A DNA stretch of 64,000 bases from Metallibacterium scheffleri (GCF_002077135.1 NZ_LDOS01000002.1:1699865-1763864), one strand, 5' to 3'. Shown: positions 1 to 8,960, numbered from the stretch's first letter. Program-made: numbers and translations. Notes: generated from the letters alone by a model not told the origin.

Positions 1-418
1 CCACCAGTCCCATGTGCATGCCGTCGTTGGGGTGGTAGATGCGCTCGACGCCGTAGGCCTGCAGCGCGGCGATTTCCTCGGGGGTGATGGTGCCGCCGCC
101 GCCGCCAAACACGCGGATATGCCCGGCACCACGTTCGCGCAGCATGTCGATCATGTATTTGAAGTACTCGACGTGGCCACCCTGGTAGCTGCTGATGGCG
201 ATGGCGTCGGCGTCTTCCTGCAGCGCAGCGCGCACCACGTCCTCGACACTGCGGTTGTGGCCAAGGTGGATCACCTCGGCACCCTGCGCCTGGATCAGCC
301 GGCGCATGATGTTGATGGCCGCATCGTGGCCATCAAACAGGCTGGCGGCGGTGATGAAGCGCAGCGGCGCGACACTGGCCGTGGCCGGCTCGGGCCACTG
401 CGGGGCGGGAGTGCTCAT
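1..418 (-). CDS. icmF: Fused B12-dependent acyl-CoA mutase (IcmF-like), N-terminal part only
   Basis: Only the first ~139 codons lie in the window; the gene continues past base 1. Reading from the ATG at 418, the protein has a [12 protein letters not shown] segment near residue 29, then a [10 protein letters not shown] segment and a glycine run (FGGGGGTI), ending in a [11 protein letters not shown] segment. This is the cobalamin-binding domain of fused isobutyryl-CoA mutases, in which an N-terminal B12 domain, a G-protein (MeaB-like) domain and the mutase barrel form one chain that isomerises isobutyryl-CoA and n-butyryl-CoA. The histidine of DGHD is the expected axial cobalt ligand. A stand-alone B12-binding mutase subunit is the main alternative, because the rest of the chain is not visible. 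The gene diverges from the small envelope-protein gene at 583. Confidence 0.8.
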   Translation of the reverse strand, partial: MSTPAPQWPEPATASVAPLRFITAASLFDGHDAAINIMRRLIQAQGAEVIHLGHNRSVEDVVRAALQEDADAIAISSYQGGHVEYFKYMIDMLRERGAGHIRVFGGGGGTITPEEIAALQAYGVERIYHPNDGMHMGLV

Positions 419-582
419 GGATTGGGCTCCGCGACAGAATGCGCGCATTTTACGCCCAGGCACCGCCGCGCCGTCCGCTGGCCGCGCCGGGCACCCGTCA
501 TGCCCCCCCGGTCAACGCCGCCCGGCCTGCTGCGTTCTCCGATGCGAGCCGCACCGAGCGGCGTCATCCGCGAGTGATTGCC

Positions 583-903
583 ATGCAACTGCACCGCCAC
601 ATCCTGGTTCCACTGCTGGTCCTCGCCGCGCTGGGCGCGGTGATTGCTCCGACCGCCGAGGCGCGCGGCTACGTGAGCGTGAGCGTGGGCGTTGCGCCGC
701 CGCCGCCGCGTTACGAGCGCGTGATCGTGCGGCGCGGGCACGTGTGGGCGCCGGGCTACTGGCGCTGGGCGCCGCGCGCGCGGCGCTATGTCTGGGTGCG
801 CGGCTACTGGATGCCGGCGCGCCCCGGCTGGCGCTGGGTCGGTCCACGCTGGGTGCCGCGCGGCCCGCACTGGGTGTTCCGCGCCGGCTACTGGACGCGC
901 TGA
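583..903 (+). CDS. Small exported protein with YXWXXGXW-type repeats
   Basis: This 106-residue protein has a cleavable signal peptide (MQLHRHILVPLLVLAALG, cut probably after PTAEA). The mature part is built of aromatic/basic repeats: HVWAPGYWRW, RYVWVRGYWMPAR, WRWVGPRWVPRG and HWVFRAGYW. Such YXWGXW-repeat proteins are small periplasmic or outer-membrane-associated proteins of proteobacteria with no settled function. I chose the ATG at 583 because the signal peptide begins there; the same frame stays open upstream to 439 but codes for low-complexity sequence. The TGA stop at 901-903 lies inside a palindromic repeat element. A paralogous, broken lipoprotein gene follows at 1067. Confidence 0.7.
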   Translation: MQLHRHILVPLLVLAALGAVIAPTAEARGYVSVSVGVAPPPPRYERVIVRRGHVWAPGYWRWAPRARRYVWVRGYWMPARPGWRWVGPRWVPRGPHWVFRAGYWTR

Positions 904-1057
904 GAGGCTGTGAATTTTTCAGTCTCTCAGCCCGGCCATGGATGGCCGGACGCGAAGCGGTCACGCAAGTGGCTGCTTCGCGCAGGCGCGTACGCACCTG
1001 TGCCGGACGCGCCGATGAAAAATTCCGCACGATGCGGAATTTTTCACAGGCTCTGAG
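902..1057. repeat. Palindromic intergenic repeat element, long form, copy 1
   Basis: This ~156 bp element has inverted ends: it starts GAGAGGCTGTGAATTTTTC and ends TTTTTCACAGGCTCTGAG. Inside are a GGCCATGGATGGCC palindrome, a block of CGCGAAGCGG/GCTTCGCGC arms and a second hairpin (AAATTCCGCACGATGCGGAATTT). Almost the same sequence occurs in reverse orientation at 52402-52560, and a minimal form at 6626-6658. The left end overlaps the stop codon of the upstream gene. It is a MITE- or REP-like element; the hairpins could also end transcription. Confidence 0.75.
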
Positions 1058-1066
1058 CCCGCCACC

Positions 1067-1261
1067 ATGCGCGCCAGTCCGTTGGTTCTCTGCGCCGTGC
1101 TCGCGGCGGTGGCGCTCGGCGGCTGCGTCGTCGCGCCACCACCGCGCGTGGTGTACGTGCGCCCGCCGCCACTGCGCTGCGCCTGGGTACCCGGCCACTG
1201 GCGCTGGACGGACGCCGGCTAGCGCATCTGGGTGCACGGTCACTGCCTGCCGATCGACTGA
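1067..1261 (+). pseudogene. Broken small lipoprotein gene (WXPGHWRW type), in-frame amber stop
   Basis: The frame opening at the ATG at 1067 codes for a lipoprotein signal (LVLCAVLAAVALGGC, cysteine at about residue 18), then a proline-rich stretch and a WVPGHWRW motif. It is stopped by TAG at 1220-1222 after 51 codons. The same frame then continues RIWVHGHCLPID to a TGA at 1259-1261, still recognisable as a second repeat unit. The natural reading is a paralogue of the gene at 583 whose second repeat has been cut off by an amber mutation. A real 51-residue lipoprotein cannot be excluded. The repeat element at 902-1057 separates it from its neighbour. Confidence 0.6.
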
Positions 1262-1346
1262 AGCGCAGCGAACCCCGGTGTCACGGGCGCATTGACCGGC
1301 CCGCATGCGCGACCGATCATCGCCGGATTCCAAGCCGGAGCGCGCG

Positions 1347-3401
1347 ATGTTCGACGGACTGCGTTTGCGCCACTGGCGTGCCGAAGCCGATGCCGAGGGC
1401 ATCGTCACGCTCACCCTCGACCGCAGCGACGCCAGCATCAATGCCATGGCGCACGCGGTGCTGGAGGAACTCGACCAGGCGCTCGATCGTCTGCTGATCG
1501 AGCCGCCGAAGGGCCTGATCGTCCGTTCCGGCAAGACCGCCGGCTTCATCGCCGGCGCCGACATCCACGAATTCGCGCAGTACGCACAGACCGGCGCGGT
1601 GCGCGCGGTGATCGGCTACGGCCAGCGCGTGTACCAGAAGCTGGCCAGCCTGCCCTGCCCCAGCGTGGCGGCGATCCACGGCCACTGCATGGGCGGCGGC
1701 ACCGAGCTGGCGCTGGCGTGCACGTATCGCGTAGCCAGCAGCGACCCGAAGACGCGCATCGGCCTGCCCGAGGTGATGCTCGGCATCCATCCAGGCTGGG
1801 GCGGCAGCGCCCGGCTGCCGCGACTGATCGGCGCGCTGCAGGCGCTGCCGCTGATGCTGACCGGCAAAACCGTGGCCGCCGACAAGGCGCGCGCGCTGGG
1901 GCTGGTCGATCGCGTCGCCGAACCCTCAGCCCTGCTGGACGCCGCCCGCCACATGTTGCGCCAGCACCCGGCGCGCGCCTTCGATGTGCGCCTGCGCGCC
2001 TGGGCCAGCAACACCTGGATCGCACGCCAGATCCTGGCGCCGATCATGCGCAGACAAACCGCCGCCAAGGTACGCAAGGCCCACTACCCGGCGCCGTTCG
2101 CGCTGATCGAGGTATGGCGGCGCGGCGGCGGCAACCTGCAACGGCGCCTCAGGCTCGAGGCCGACTCGGTGGTGCGCCTGGCCGCCACGCCCACGGCGCA
2201 CAATCTGGTGCGCGTGTATTTCCTGCAGGAACGCCTCAAGGCGCTGGCCGGCGACGCCGCGCACGGCATCGCGCATGTGCACGTGATCGGCGCCGGAGTC
2301 ATGGGCGGCGACATCGCCGCGTGGTGCGCGTATCGCGGCTTCAGCGTCAGCCTGCAGGACCGCGAGATGAAGATCATCGAGCCGGCGTTGGCGCGCGCCA
2401 AGACCCTGTTCGCGAAGCGCCTGAAGACACCCGAGCGCGTGGCCGCCGCGCAGGCCCGGCTGCACGCCGACCCGGATGGCACGCAGGTGGCCGCGGCCGA
2501 TCTGGTGCTGGAGGCGATCTACGAAAACCTCGAGGCCAAGCGCGCGCTGTACGCCGCCGCGCAGCCCAACCTGCGCGCCAACGCGCTGCTGGCCAGCAAC
2601 ACCTCCAGCATCCCGCTCAATGAATTGGCGCGCGGACTGGGTGCACCCGAGCGCTTCATCGGCCTGCATTTCTTCAACCCGGTGGCGCAGATGCCGCTAG
2701 TCGAGGTGGTGCGCCATGCGCGCCTGGCGGCGGACACCGAGCAACGCGCGCTGGCCTTCTGCCGTGCCATCGACAAGCTGCCGCTGCCGGTCAAGGGTAC
2801 GCCCGGCTTCCTGGTCAACCGCATCCTCATGCCGTACCTGCTCGAGGCCATCCGTGCGCTGGGCGAAGGCATCCCCGGCGCGCTGCTGGATCGTGCCGCG
2901 CGCGGCTTCGGCATGCCGATGGGACCGATCGAACTGGCCGATACGGTGGGCCTGGACGTGGCCGCCTCGGTGGGCCAGGAGCTGGCGCCGTTTCTCGGCC
3001 TGGAGCTGCCGCAGGGCGTGTCACGCCTGCTCGATGCCGGCAAGCGTGGCAAGAAGGACGGCCAAGGATTTTATCGCTGGCAGGATGGAAAACCCGTCAA
3101 GCCCGATGTGCCCAAGGACTACCGGGCGCCGGACGATCTGGAGCTGCGCCTGATCGCGCCGCTGCTCAACGAGGCCGTGGCGTGTCTGGCCGAGGGCGTG
3201 GTCGACGACGCCGACCTGCTCGATGCCGGGGTGATCTTCGGCACCGGTTTCGCGCCGTTCCGCGGCGGCCCGATCACCTACATCCGCAGCATCGGCGCCG
3301 ACACGCTGCACGCGCAACTGCAGGCGCTGGCGACCACGCACGGCCCACGCTTCGCGCCGCGCCCCGGCTGGGACCATCCGGCGCTGCGCGCAATCGCCTG
3401 A
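1347..3401 (+). CDS. Bifunctional enoyl-CoA hydratase / 3-hydroxyacyl-CoA dehydrogenase (FadB/FadJ-like)
   Basis: This 684-residue beta-oxidation enzyme hydrates trans-2-enoyl-CoA and oxidises the 3-hydroxyacyl-CoA with NAD+. The crotonase domain occupies roughly residues 1-190, with both catalytic glutamates in place: GGGTELALAC (E120) and GLPEVMLGIHPG (E142). A Rossmann domain starts near residue 312 (VIGAGVMGGDIA), followed by the dehydrogenase signature HFFNPVAQMPLVEVV and a C-terminal helical domain (GFGMPMGPIELADTVGLDV). The length is close to E. coli FadJ. I chose the ATG at 1347 (MFDGLRL) over upstream codons because homology starts there. No thiolase partner lies next to it. It converges on the TonB receptor gene, with only 4 bp between the stops. 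Confidence 0.9.
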   Translation: MFDGLRLRHWRAEADAEGIVTLTLDRSDASINAMAHAVLEELDQALDRLLIEPPKGLIVRSGKTAGFIAGADIHEFAQYAQTGAVRAVIGYGQRVYQKLASLPCPSVAAIHGHCMGGGTELALACTYRVASSDPKTRIGLPEVMLGIHPGWGGSARLPRLIGALQALPLMLTGKTVAADKARALGLVDRVAEPSALLDAARHMLRQHPARAFDVRLRAWASNTWIARQILAPIMRRQTAAKVRKAHYPAPFALIEVWRRGGGNLQRRLRLEADSVVRLAATPTAHNLVRVYFLQERLKALAGDAAHGIAHVHVIGAGVMGGDIAAWCAYRGFSVSLQDREMKIIEPALARAKTLFAKRLKTPERVAAAQARLHADPDGTQVAAADLVLEAIYENLEAKRALYAAAQPNLRANALLASNTSSIPLNELARGLGAPERFIGLHFFNPVAQMPLVEVVRHARLAADTEQRALAFCRAIDKLPLPVKGTPGFLVNRILMPYLLEAIRALGEGIPGALLDRAARGFGMPMGPIELADTVGLDVAASVGQELAPFLGLELPQGVSRLLDAGKRGKKDGQGFYRWQDGKPVKPDVPKDYRAPDDLELRLIAPLLNEAVACLAEGVVDDADLLDAGVIFGTGFAPFRGGPITYIRSIGADTLHAQLQALATTHGPRFAPRPGWDHPALRAIA

Positions 3402-3405
3402 GCAC

Positions 3406-5553
3406 TCAGAAGTTCTTGCGCAGGGTCAGATACACGCCGCGCCGCTGCGCATACTGCGGCGCCAGGCCGACGCCCAGACCGGTGCCGTTGCGCAGCTCGA
3501 TGACGCGATCCAGCGCATTGACCAGTGCCAGGCGCGCATGCACCGTGCCCAGCTCCGGCAGGTCGAAACGCCGGCCCACACTGAGGTTGAGCTGGAACCA
3601 GCCGGGCATGGTCTGGGTGTTGGCGAAACCGGCGCGCAACCCCGAGCTGTACATGAAATCGAAGCCGGCCGTGGTGCCCGTGGCAAAGCGGTAATCCAGG
3701 CCGCCCGAGCCGGTCAGGCGCGGCGCGTGGTCGAGCAGGATCCAGTGATCGGCGATGTAGCTGACCTCGGCCGGCGACCAGTTGTACTGTCCCGAGGCGA
3801 TGACCTTGGCGCGCGCCATGTCCACCGCGGCGTTGAGGTAGGCATGCAGCGGGCCATGCTGCCAGTTGGCGGTGAACTCGACGCCGTGATTGCGCCCGTA
3901 GCCATAGTTGAAATCGGCGAAGATCAATGCGGTGCCGAACTGGCCCACGTCCAGCGTGTCACGGGTCTGGCTGAAATACGCGTCGAGGCCGAGGGTGAGA
4001 TTCGCGTCCGGCGCCCACTGCACGCCGGCGTCGTAGTAATTCTCGCGCATGGCGCGCACGTCGGTGTTGCTGTTGCCGGGTTGCTGGTTGGTGGTGCCCG
4101 CGAACTCGGCCAGATCGGTGGTGGTGATCAGCCCCGGCGCCGGCGGCGAGAAGTAGCGCGCATAGCCCGCATGCAGCGTCCACTGGTTGTCGAGCTGATA
4201 CACCAGACCCAGGCGCGGGCTGATCTGACTCTCGTCCAGGAAACCGCTGATGCGGTCGTAGCGCAGGCCGCCGTTGAGGGTAAGCCGGTCGCTGGCATTC
4301 CACTGATCCTGTACGTAGGCCGAGGCGGTGCGCGCCAGCAGGACGTGGTTGTCGAGCAGCGTGAACGGCACAGCGCTGGTCTGGTTGCCCGCGGCATCGG
4401 CGGCGAATACGCGCGCGGTGTTGTCCTGCACGCCGCGCTGGAAGTCGCCGAAGAAACCGTAGCGCACGGTGTTGCGCAGCCCCAGCGGGGTGGCGAAATC
4501 GGCCTGCAGGGTATCGGCGCGGTTGCTGCGCATCACCGTGGCGGCGACACCCAGATACATCAGGTCACCGATCGGATCGGGCAGATAATCGACCTGGCTG
4601 TAGCGCTGTCCCGCGGAGATCTGGTAATCCGTGTTGCCCAGCTTGCCCTGCAGCGACAGCACCGCGAAGCGCGTCAGTTCGTTCTGGTTCTCGTTGAGGT
4701 CAGCCGAGGGATAGCTGCTCACGCCCGCCAGTTGATACAGCGCCGGCTGGCCCGGATTGGGCGGGATCTGGAAGCGATTGTCGCTGACGCCGGCGAGCAG
4801 GCTGATGCGCGCGTGCGCGTTGATCAGGTAGGTCAGATCGCCGAACCCGTTGCCCTGCCAGGTGCGGTCATGCAGCGTGTGCCGCGCCGCGGTCGGCGCG
4901 GAGATGCCGAGGTCATCGCGCAGATAGCTGCCGGAGAAAAACCAGCTCCAGCGTCCGCGGTGGCCGTGCACATCGAGAAACGGCGCGATGTGACCGTTGC
5001 TGCCCGCGGTCACGCCCACGCTGCCGCCGTTGCCCAATTGCGCGCCCGAGCGCGTGTCGATGCTGATCACGCCGGCGGTGCGCAAGCCGTACTGCGCCGG
5101 CAGCGCGCCATCGAGCAGGCTGACGCTCTTGATGATGCGCGTGTCCAGCGTCTGGCCGAACCCGGCGATGCTCTCCGGCAGGATCACGCCATTGATGCGG
5201 TACTGGATGTTGGCCATGTTGCCGCGGATGTGCAGTTGCCCGAACGAATCGCGCACCACGCCGGGCGCCTGCAGCAGCACCTCGTTGAGCGGCGTGGCGC
5301 GGCCCAGCGGCAACGCCTTCAGCGCCTGCGCGGTGAACAGGTACAGGCTGCTGCCGGTGGATGGCGAAAGCTGGTTGCGCGCCTGGTCCAGCGCCGCCGT
5401 CACCTTGACCGTGGCCAGTTGCGGCGCGCTTTCCCGCGCCGCGTGCGGGCGCCGGCCGGCGTCCTGCGCCTGCACCTGCGCCGCGCACAGGATCATGCCC
5501 ATGGCGCAGCCCAGGGACTGCAGATGCAGCGTCCGCGCAAGCTGTCGGCGCAT
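3406..5553 (-). CDS. TonB-dependent outer-membrane receptor
   Basis: This 715-residue protein starts with a signal peptide ending in AAQVQAQ. LATVKVTAAL, near residue 45, is a plausible TonB box. The plug domain follows (LNEVLLQAPGVV, LHIRGNMANIQYRING, ALPAQYGLRTAGVISIDTR). The rest is a beta-barrel of alternating strands ending in LRKNF with the usual terminal phenylalanine. Such receptors import large nutrients across the outer membrane using TonB energy; the substrate cannot be told, and no riboswitch or regulator sits beside it. I chose the ATG at 5553 because the signal peptide begins with MRRQLARTL; a GTG nine codons upstream is possible. The 107 bp upstream is AT-rich for this genome and should hold the promoter. 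Confidence 0.88.
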   Translation of the reverse strand: MRRQLARTLHLQSLGCAMGMILCAAQVQAQDAGRRPHAARESAPQLATVKVTAALDQARNQLSPSTGSSLYLFTAQALKALPLGRATPLNEVLLQAPGVVRDSFGQLHIRGNMANIQYRINGVILPESIAGFGQTLDTRIIKSVSLLDGALPAQYGLRTAGVISIDTRSGAQLGNGGSVGVTAGSNGHIAPFLDVHGHRGRWSWFFSGSYLRDDLGISAPTAARHTLHDRTWQGNGFGDLTYLINAHARISLLAGVSDNRFQIPPNPGQPALYQLAGVSSYPSADLNENQNELTRFAVLSLQGKLGNTDYQISAGQRYSQVDYLPDPIGDLMYLGVAATVMRSNRADTLQADFATPLGLRNTVRYGFFGDFQRGVQDNTARVFAADAAGNQTSAVPFTLLDNHVLLARTASAYVQDQWNASDRLTLNGGLRYDRISGFLDESQISPRLGLVYQLDNQWTLHAGYARYFSPPAPGLITTTDLAEFAGTTNQQPGNSNTDVRAMRENYYDAGVQWAPDANLTLGLDAYFSQTRDTLDVGQFGTALIFADFNYGYGRNHGVEFTANWQHGPLHAYLNAAVDMARAKVIASGQYNWSPAEVSYIADHWILLDHAPRLTGSGGLDYRFATGTTAGFDFMYSSGLRAGFANTQTMPGWFQLNLSVGRRFDLPELGTVHARLALVNALDRVIELRNGTGLGVGLAPQYAQRRGVYLTLRKNF

Positions 5554-5687
5554 GGGGAATTCCGTTGTCGGGGGTGCCACGAATGCTAGCGAGGCTCGCG
5601 CTGCCGTTGTTATACAGTTCCGAGATCTATCCAGACTTTTGCCAGCAAAAAGCTTGCTTGAAACCGAATCGATTTAGCCCACACCCA

Positions 5688-6155
5688 TCAACCCCGGTGA
5701 TACGGATGCCCGGCCAGCAAGCTGGCGGCGCGATACAACTGCTCGGCCACGATCACGCGCACCAGCATGTGCGGCAAGGTCAGCGGGCCCAGTGACCAGC
5801 GCGCGTGCGCGCGTTGCAGCACCGTGTCGTCGAGCCCCTCGGCGCCACCGATCAGCAGATACACATCGCGTCCACCCATACGCCAGGCGGCCATGCGCTC
5901 GGCCAGTTGCTCGCTGGACCACGGCGTGCCGCGCGCATCCAGAGCGATGATCCATGCTTCGCGGGGCAATGCCGCCAGCAGCGCCTCGGCCTCGGCCGCC
6001 CGGGTCTGTGCCGGACTCAGCGCCTTGCCGCGCGCCAGACGGATCTCGCGCAGCTGCAGCGGCAGCCACGGCGCCAGACGCTTCTGGTATTCGGCGAAAC
6101 CCTGGGCCAGCCAGTCGGGCATGCGCTCGCCGACGCTGAGCAGGTGGGCGCGCAT
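5688..6155 (-). CDS. rlmH: 23S rRNA (pseudouridine1915-N3)-methyltransferase RlmH
   Basis: This 155-residue SPOUT methyltransferase matches the family length exactly. It acts on pseudouridine 1915 of helix 69 in the assembled 70S ribosome. The SAM-binding trefoil knot is visible near the C terminus: YLLIGGAEGL, then LPHMLVRVIVAEQLYRA and the terminal PYHRG. It is the last gene of the run lptE-holA-nadD-rsfS-rlmH, 25 bp after rsfS, the usual order in gammaproteobacteria. Confidence 0.96.
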   Translation of the reverse strand: MRAHLLSVGERMPDWLAQGFAEYQKRLAPWLPLQLREIRLARGKALSPAQTRAAEAEALLAALPREAWIIALDARGTPWSSEQLAERMAAWRMGGRDVYLLIGGAEGLDDTVLQRAHARWSLGPLTLPHMLVRVIVAEQLYRAASLLAGHPYHRG

Positions 6156-6180
6156 GCCGGAACGGCGGGTGCCGTGCGCG

Positions 6181-6570
6181 TCAGGACGCGGCGGCGTCCG
6201 CGCCCGGCACTTCGACGCCCCACATGCGCTCGAGTCCGTAGAACTCGCGGATGCGCGGCAGCATCACGTGCACGATCACATCGCCGAGATCCACCAGCAC
6301 CCACTCGGCCTCGGTCTGGCCTTCCACGCCCAGCGGCAGCATGCCGGCCTTCTTGACGAAGCGCACGACCTCGTCGGCCAGCGCCTTGACGTGGCGCGTG
6401 GACGTACCGGAGGCGATCACCAGGGTGTCGGCGATGGAGGTCTTGCCGCGCACGTCGATCACGCGCACCTCCTTGGCCTTGAGCTCATCCAGCGCGTGCA
6501 ATACATAACCGCGCAGGGTATCGGAATCGGGGGCGGCATCGATGACGGCGGAAACGGCGGCGGTGCTCAA
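6181..6570 (-). CDS. rsfS: Ribosome silencing factor RsfS
   Basis: This 129-residue protein of the RsfS/Iojap family binds ribosomal protein uL14 and blocks joining of the two subunits when nutrients are scarce. The family core is complete: LDELKAKEVRVIDVRGKTSIADTLVIASGTSTRHVKA, then EWVLVDLGDVIVHVM and REFYGLERMW. The start at 6570 is a TTG with a GGA about nine bases upstream; no ATG would give a complete N terminus. It lies between nadD and rlmH in the same operon, with a palindromic repeat between it and nadD. Confidence 0.93.
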   Translation of the reverse strand: MSTAAVSAVIDAAPDSDTLRGYVLHALDELKAKEVRVIDVRGKTSIADTLVIASGTSTRHVKALADEVVRFVKKAGMLPLGVEGQTEAEWVLVDLGDVIVHVMLPRIREFYGLERMWGVEVPGADAAAS

Positions 6571-6625
6571 TGCGGGAAATCCTGATCAGGCGCGGGAATG
6601 CGCGCGGCCAGTATAGGCCGGCATC

Positions 6626-6658
6626 AGAGCCTGTGAAAAATTCACAGCCTGTCAGAGC
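6626..6658. repeat. Palindromic repeat, minimal form, on the nadD stop codon
   Basis: TCAGAGCCTGTGAAAAATTC followed by ACAGCCTGTCAGAG forms an almost perfect hairpin. It equals the two outer ends of the long elements at 902-1057 and 52402-52560 joined together without the middle. Read on the minus strand, the nadD stop TGA (6652-6654) is the first part of the repeat. It may act as a structured 3' end or attenuator between nadD and rsfS. Confidence 0.7.
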
Positions 6659-7311
6659 GGCGGCATGCGATACGGCGCCAGCAGCGCGGCATCGGCCAGC
6701 AGCGCATCCGGCAGCAGATAGCGCGGCTCGCGCCCCGCCGCCAGCAGCGCGCGCACCTGCGAAGCGCTGATCTCCAGCGCGCTGACGCGCAGACTGAACA
6801 TGGCGCCCGCCGCCGCGGCGCGCAGCGCCGCCGGCGCTGCGACCGCGCGCTGCCGCCATTGCCGTTGCAGGCTGTCGGGCCACGGCGGCCGGCTGGCCGG
6901 CCGCGTCAGCACCACGATGTGCGCCAGATCGAACAACTGCATCCAGCGATCCCAGCTCGGCAATCCGGCGCAGGCGTCCTCGCCCAGCAGCAGGATCAGC
7001 GGACGCTGCGTGCCGTACTCGGCGCGCAGCGCGGACAGCGTATCGACGCTGTACGACGGGCCCGGCCGCGCCAGCTCGCGCAAGTCCAGCCCGAGACGAT
7101 CCTGCCCGGCCAGCGCCGCGCGCAGCAGCGCCACGCGCGCGGCGGCGCTGGCCAGCGGTTGCGGACGATGCGGCGGCACGCGCGCCGGCAGCAGGCGCAC
7201 CTCGGCATCCAGTTGTTCCGCCGCTTCCCAGGCCGCGCGCAAATGACCAAGATGCACCGGATCGAAGGTGCCACCGAAAATCGCCAGCGGGCGCGGCGCG
7301 GGGGTGGCCAC
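6652..7311 (-). CDS. nadD: Nicotinate-nucleotide adenylyltransferase NadD
   Basis: This 219-residue protein adenylates nicotinate mononucleotide to deamido-NAD, the step shared by NAD de novo synthesis and salvage. It has the nucleotidyltransferase signature GGTFDPVHLGHLRAA near the N terminus and ISASQVRALLAAG near the C terminus, a variant of ISSTxxR. The start is a GTG at 7311 (VATPAPRPLAIFGG), eight bases after the holA stop; the frame stays open further upstream inside holA but is not homologous there. The TGA stop is embedded in the palindromic repeat at 6626-6658. Confidence 0.94.
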   Translation of the reverse strand: MATPAPRPLAIFGGTFDPVHLGHLRAAWEAAEQLDAEVRLLPARVPPHRPQPLASAAARVALLRAALAGQDRLGLDLRELARPGPSYSVDTLSALRAEYGTQRPLILLLGEDACAGLPSWDRWMQLFDLAHIVVLTRPASRPPWPDSLQRQWRQRAVAAPAALRAAAAGAMFSLRVSALEISASQVRALLAAGREPRYLLPDALLADAALLAPYRMPPL

Positions 7312-7319
7312 GCCGCGGC

Positions 7320-8333
7320 TCAGGCCAGCGCAGCCGCGGCGCGCGGCTGCATCAGCACCACCAGCAGGCGCTCGAACTCGCGCCATGGGTCGCCCGTTTC
7401 GCGGCCCTTGACCATGCGCTCGATGCGTCCGGCCCAGACCAGCGCGCGCTGCCAGAAGCGCGCCTGCGGCGCGCGCGCCAGCGCGCGTTTGAACTGCGCG
7501 GCGCGCGCCTGCCACAAATGCTCGGCACGTATCGCCGCATCGACATCGCGCGCAGCGGCCAGACGCGCGGCGATGCCGAGCTGCAGATTCAGCAGGCCCA
7601 GCAACGGCAGCACCTCCTCGCCCTCGGCGCGCAGCCCGGCGAGGATATGCAGCGCGCGCGGCGCGGCACCGGCCAGCACCGCGTCGATCAACTGGAACGC
7701 GTCGTAGCGTGCGCTGTCGCTGACCAGTTGTTCCAGCGTCTCGCGGTCCAGGCGCGTGCCGGCATCCAGCAGCAGCGCCAGCTTGTCGATCTCCTGCGCG
7801 CCGGCCAGCAGGTTGCCCTCGGTGCGCGCCGCCAGCCAGTCCAGCGCTTCCATCTCGGCCGACAGCCCGCGCGCGGCCAGGCGCTGGCCCAGCCAGTTGG
7901 GCAGCTCCTGCGCGCGCGGCGCCTGCAGATGCACGGCGATGCCGCCGCGTTCGATGGCCTGCGACCAGGCGGCCTCGTGCTTGCGGCTCCAGTCCTGGCT
8001 GCTGATCAGCAGCACGGTGTCCGGCGGCGGCGCTGCGCACCACGCCACGATGGCCTCGGCGCCGTCCTTGCCCGGCTTGCCGGTCGGCACACGCAGATCG
8101 ATCAGGCGGCGCGTGGCGAACAGCGACAGGCCGGCACCGGCGCGTGCCAGGTCGTCCCAGTCGAAGCCGGCCTCGACATCGAAACGCGTGCGCTCGCTGT
8201 ATCCCAGCGCGCGTGCGCGAGCGCGCGCGGCGTCGGCGGCTTCCAGCACCAGCAATTCATCGCCGGCCAGCAGGATGACCGGCGGCAAATCCGCCGCCGC
8301 CAGCGCGCGCGACCAGTCGCCAGCGCCGTGCAT
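7320..8333 (-). CDS. holA: DNA polymerase III delta subunit
   Basis: This 337-residue clamp-loader subunit opens the beta sliding clamp. The N-terminal domain has the family pattern PVILLAGDELLVLEAADAARA, followed by an AAA+-like middle section (LLISSQDWSRKHEAAWSQAI, EGNLLAGAQEIDKLALL) and a helical C-terminal collar domain (WQRALVWAGRIERMVKGR). Start at the ATG at 8333, one base after the lptE stop, so the two genes are almost certainly translated together. Overlap and order are typical of the lptE-holA-nadD cluster. Confidence 0.95.
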   Translation of the reverse strand: MHGAGDWSRALAAADLPPVILLAGDELLVLEAADAARARARALGYSERTRFDVEAGFDWDDLARAGAGLSLFATRRLIDLRVPTGKPGKDGAEAIVAWCAAPPPDTVLLISSQDWSRKHEAAWSQAIERGGIAVHLQAPRAQELPNWLGQRLAARGLSAEMEALDWLAARTEGNLLAGAQEIDKLALLLDAGTRLDRETLEQLVSDSARYDAFQLIDAVLAGAAPRALHILAGLRAEGEEVLPLLGLLNLQLGIAARLAAARDVDAAIRAEHLWQARAAQFKRALARAPQARFWQRALVWAGRIERMVKGRETGDPWREFERLLVVLMQPRAAAALA

Positions 8334-8334
8334 C

Positions 8335-8892
8335 TCAGTCGTGTCCGGGTGCCGACGCTGCGCTGGACGCCGCCGCCGGCGTGCCGACCACGCTGCCACC
8401 CTGCGCCTGCAGGCGCATCAGGATGGCCTGCGCCATGTCGTCGACCAGGCTGCGCTGGATCTGCTCCTGCTGCCCGGCGTTGCCGATGACCTGGGTCGGG
8501 CTGAAGTTGAAATCGCGCGACATGCGCACCGTCTGCAGCGGCACCAGCAGCTTGCCATCCGTGCCAAGCACCTCGAACTCGACGCGGTAATACACCACGT
8601 ACTCGCTGACACTGGCATAACCGGTCAGCGTCAGCGCCTGCGTGTTGAAACTGTTCACCGGCACGCGCAGCGTGGCGATGCCGGGACCGCCGTGATCCTC
8701 CAGCGTGACGCCGGACAGGCGCAGCGCGGTGGCCAGTTGCCGGGTCAAGGCGTTGTCACCGGAAACATCCAGATGCATGCGCTGCAGCGCCGGCGCCAGT
8801 TGCGCGCTGCGGCGCAGATGAAACCCGCAGCCACTCAGCAGCAACGCGCTCAGCGTCAGCAGAACCAGGCGGCGAAGCATCGGCATGTTCAT
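8335..8892 (-). CDS. lptE: LPS-assembly lipoprotein LptE
   Basis: This ~185-residue outer-membrane lipoprotein plugs the LptD barrel and helps insert lipopolysaccharide in the outer leaflet. A lipobox (LSALLLSGC) near residue 21 is followed by GFHLRRSAQL, the usual LptE opening after the cysteine. The ATG at 8892 (MNMPMLRRL) gives a normal signal peptide; an upstream ATG at 8925 only adds an unlikely MRLPSPHT extension. The C terminus ends in an alanine-rich tail. In many relatives leuS is immediately upstream; here dapE takes that place. Confidence 0.92.
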   Translation of the reverse strand: MNMPMLRRLVLLTLSALLLSGCGFHLRRSAQLAPALQRMHLDVSGDNALTRQLATALRLSGVTLEDHGGPGIATLRVPVNSFNTQALTLTGYASVSEYVVYYRVEFEVLGTDGKLLVPLQTVRMSRDFNFSPTQVIGNAGQQEQIQRSLVDDMAQAILMRLQAQGGSVVGTPAAASSAASAPGHD

Positions 8893-8960
8893 GCGCGTCG
8901 GCGTGTGCGGCGAAGGAAGCCGCATGATAACCGCGGCGCGCGTGCAACGGCCCGCGGCGC

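Noticed and set aside
5581..5687. Riboswitch (cobalamin or TPP type) before the TonB receptor
   Set aside because: The gap is only 107 bp and shows none of the conserved boxes of those riboswitches.
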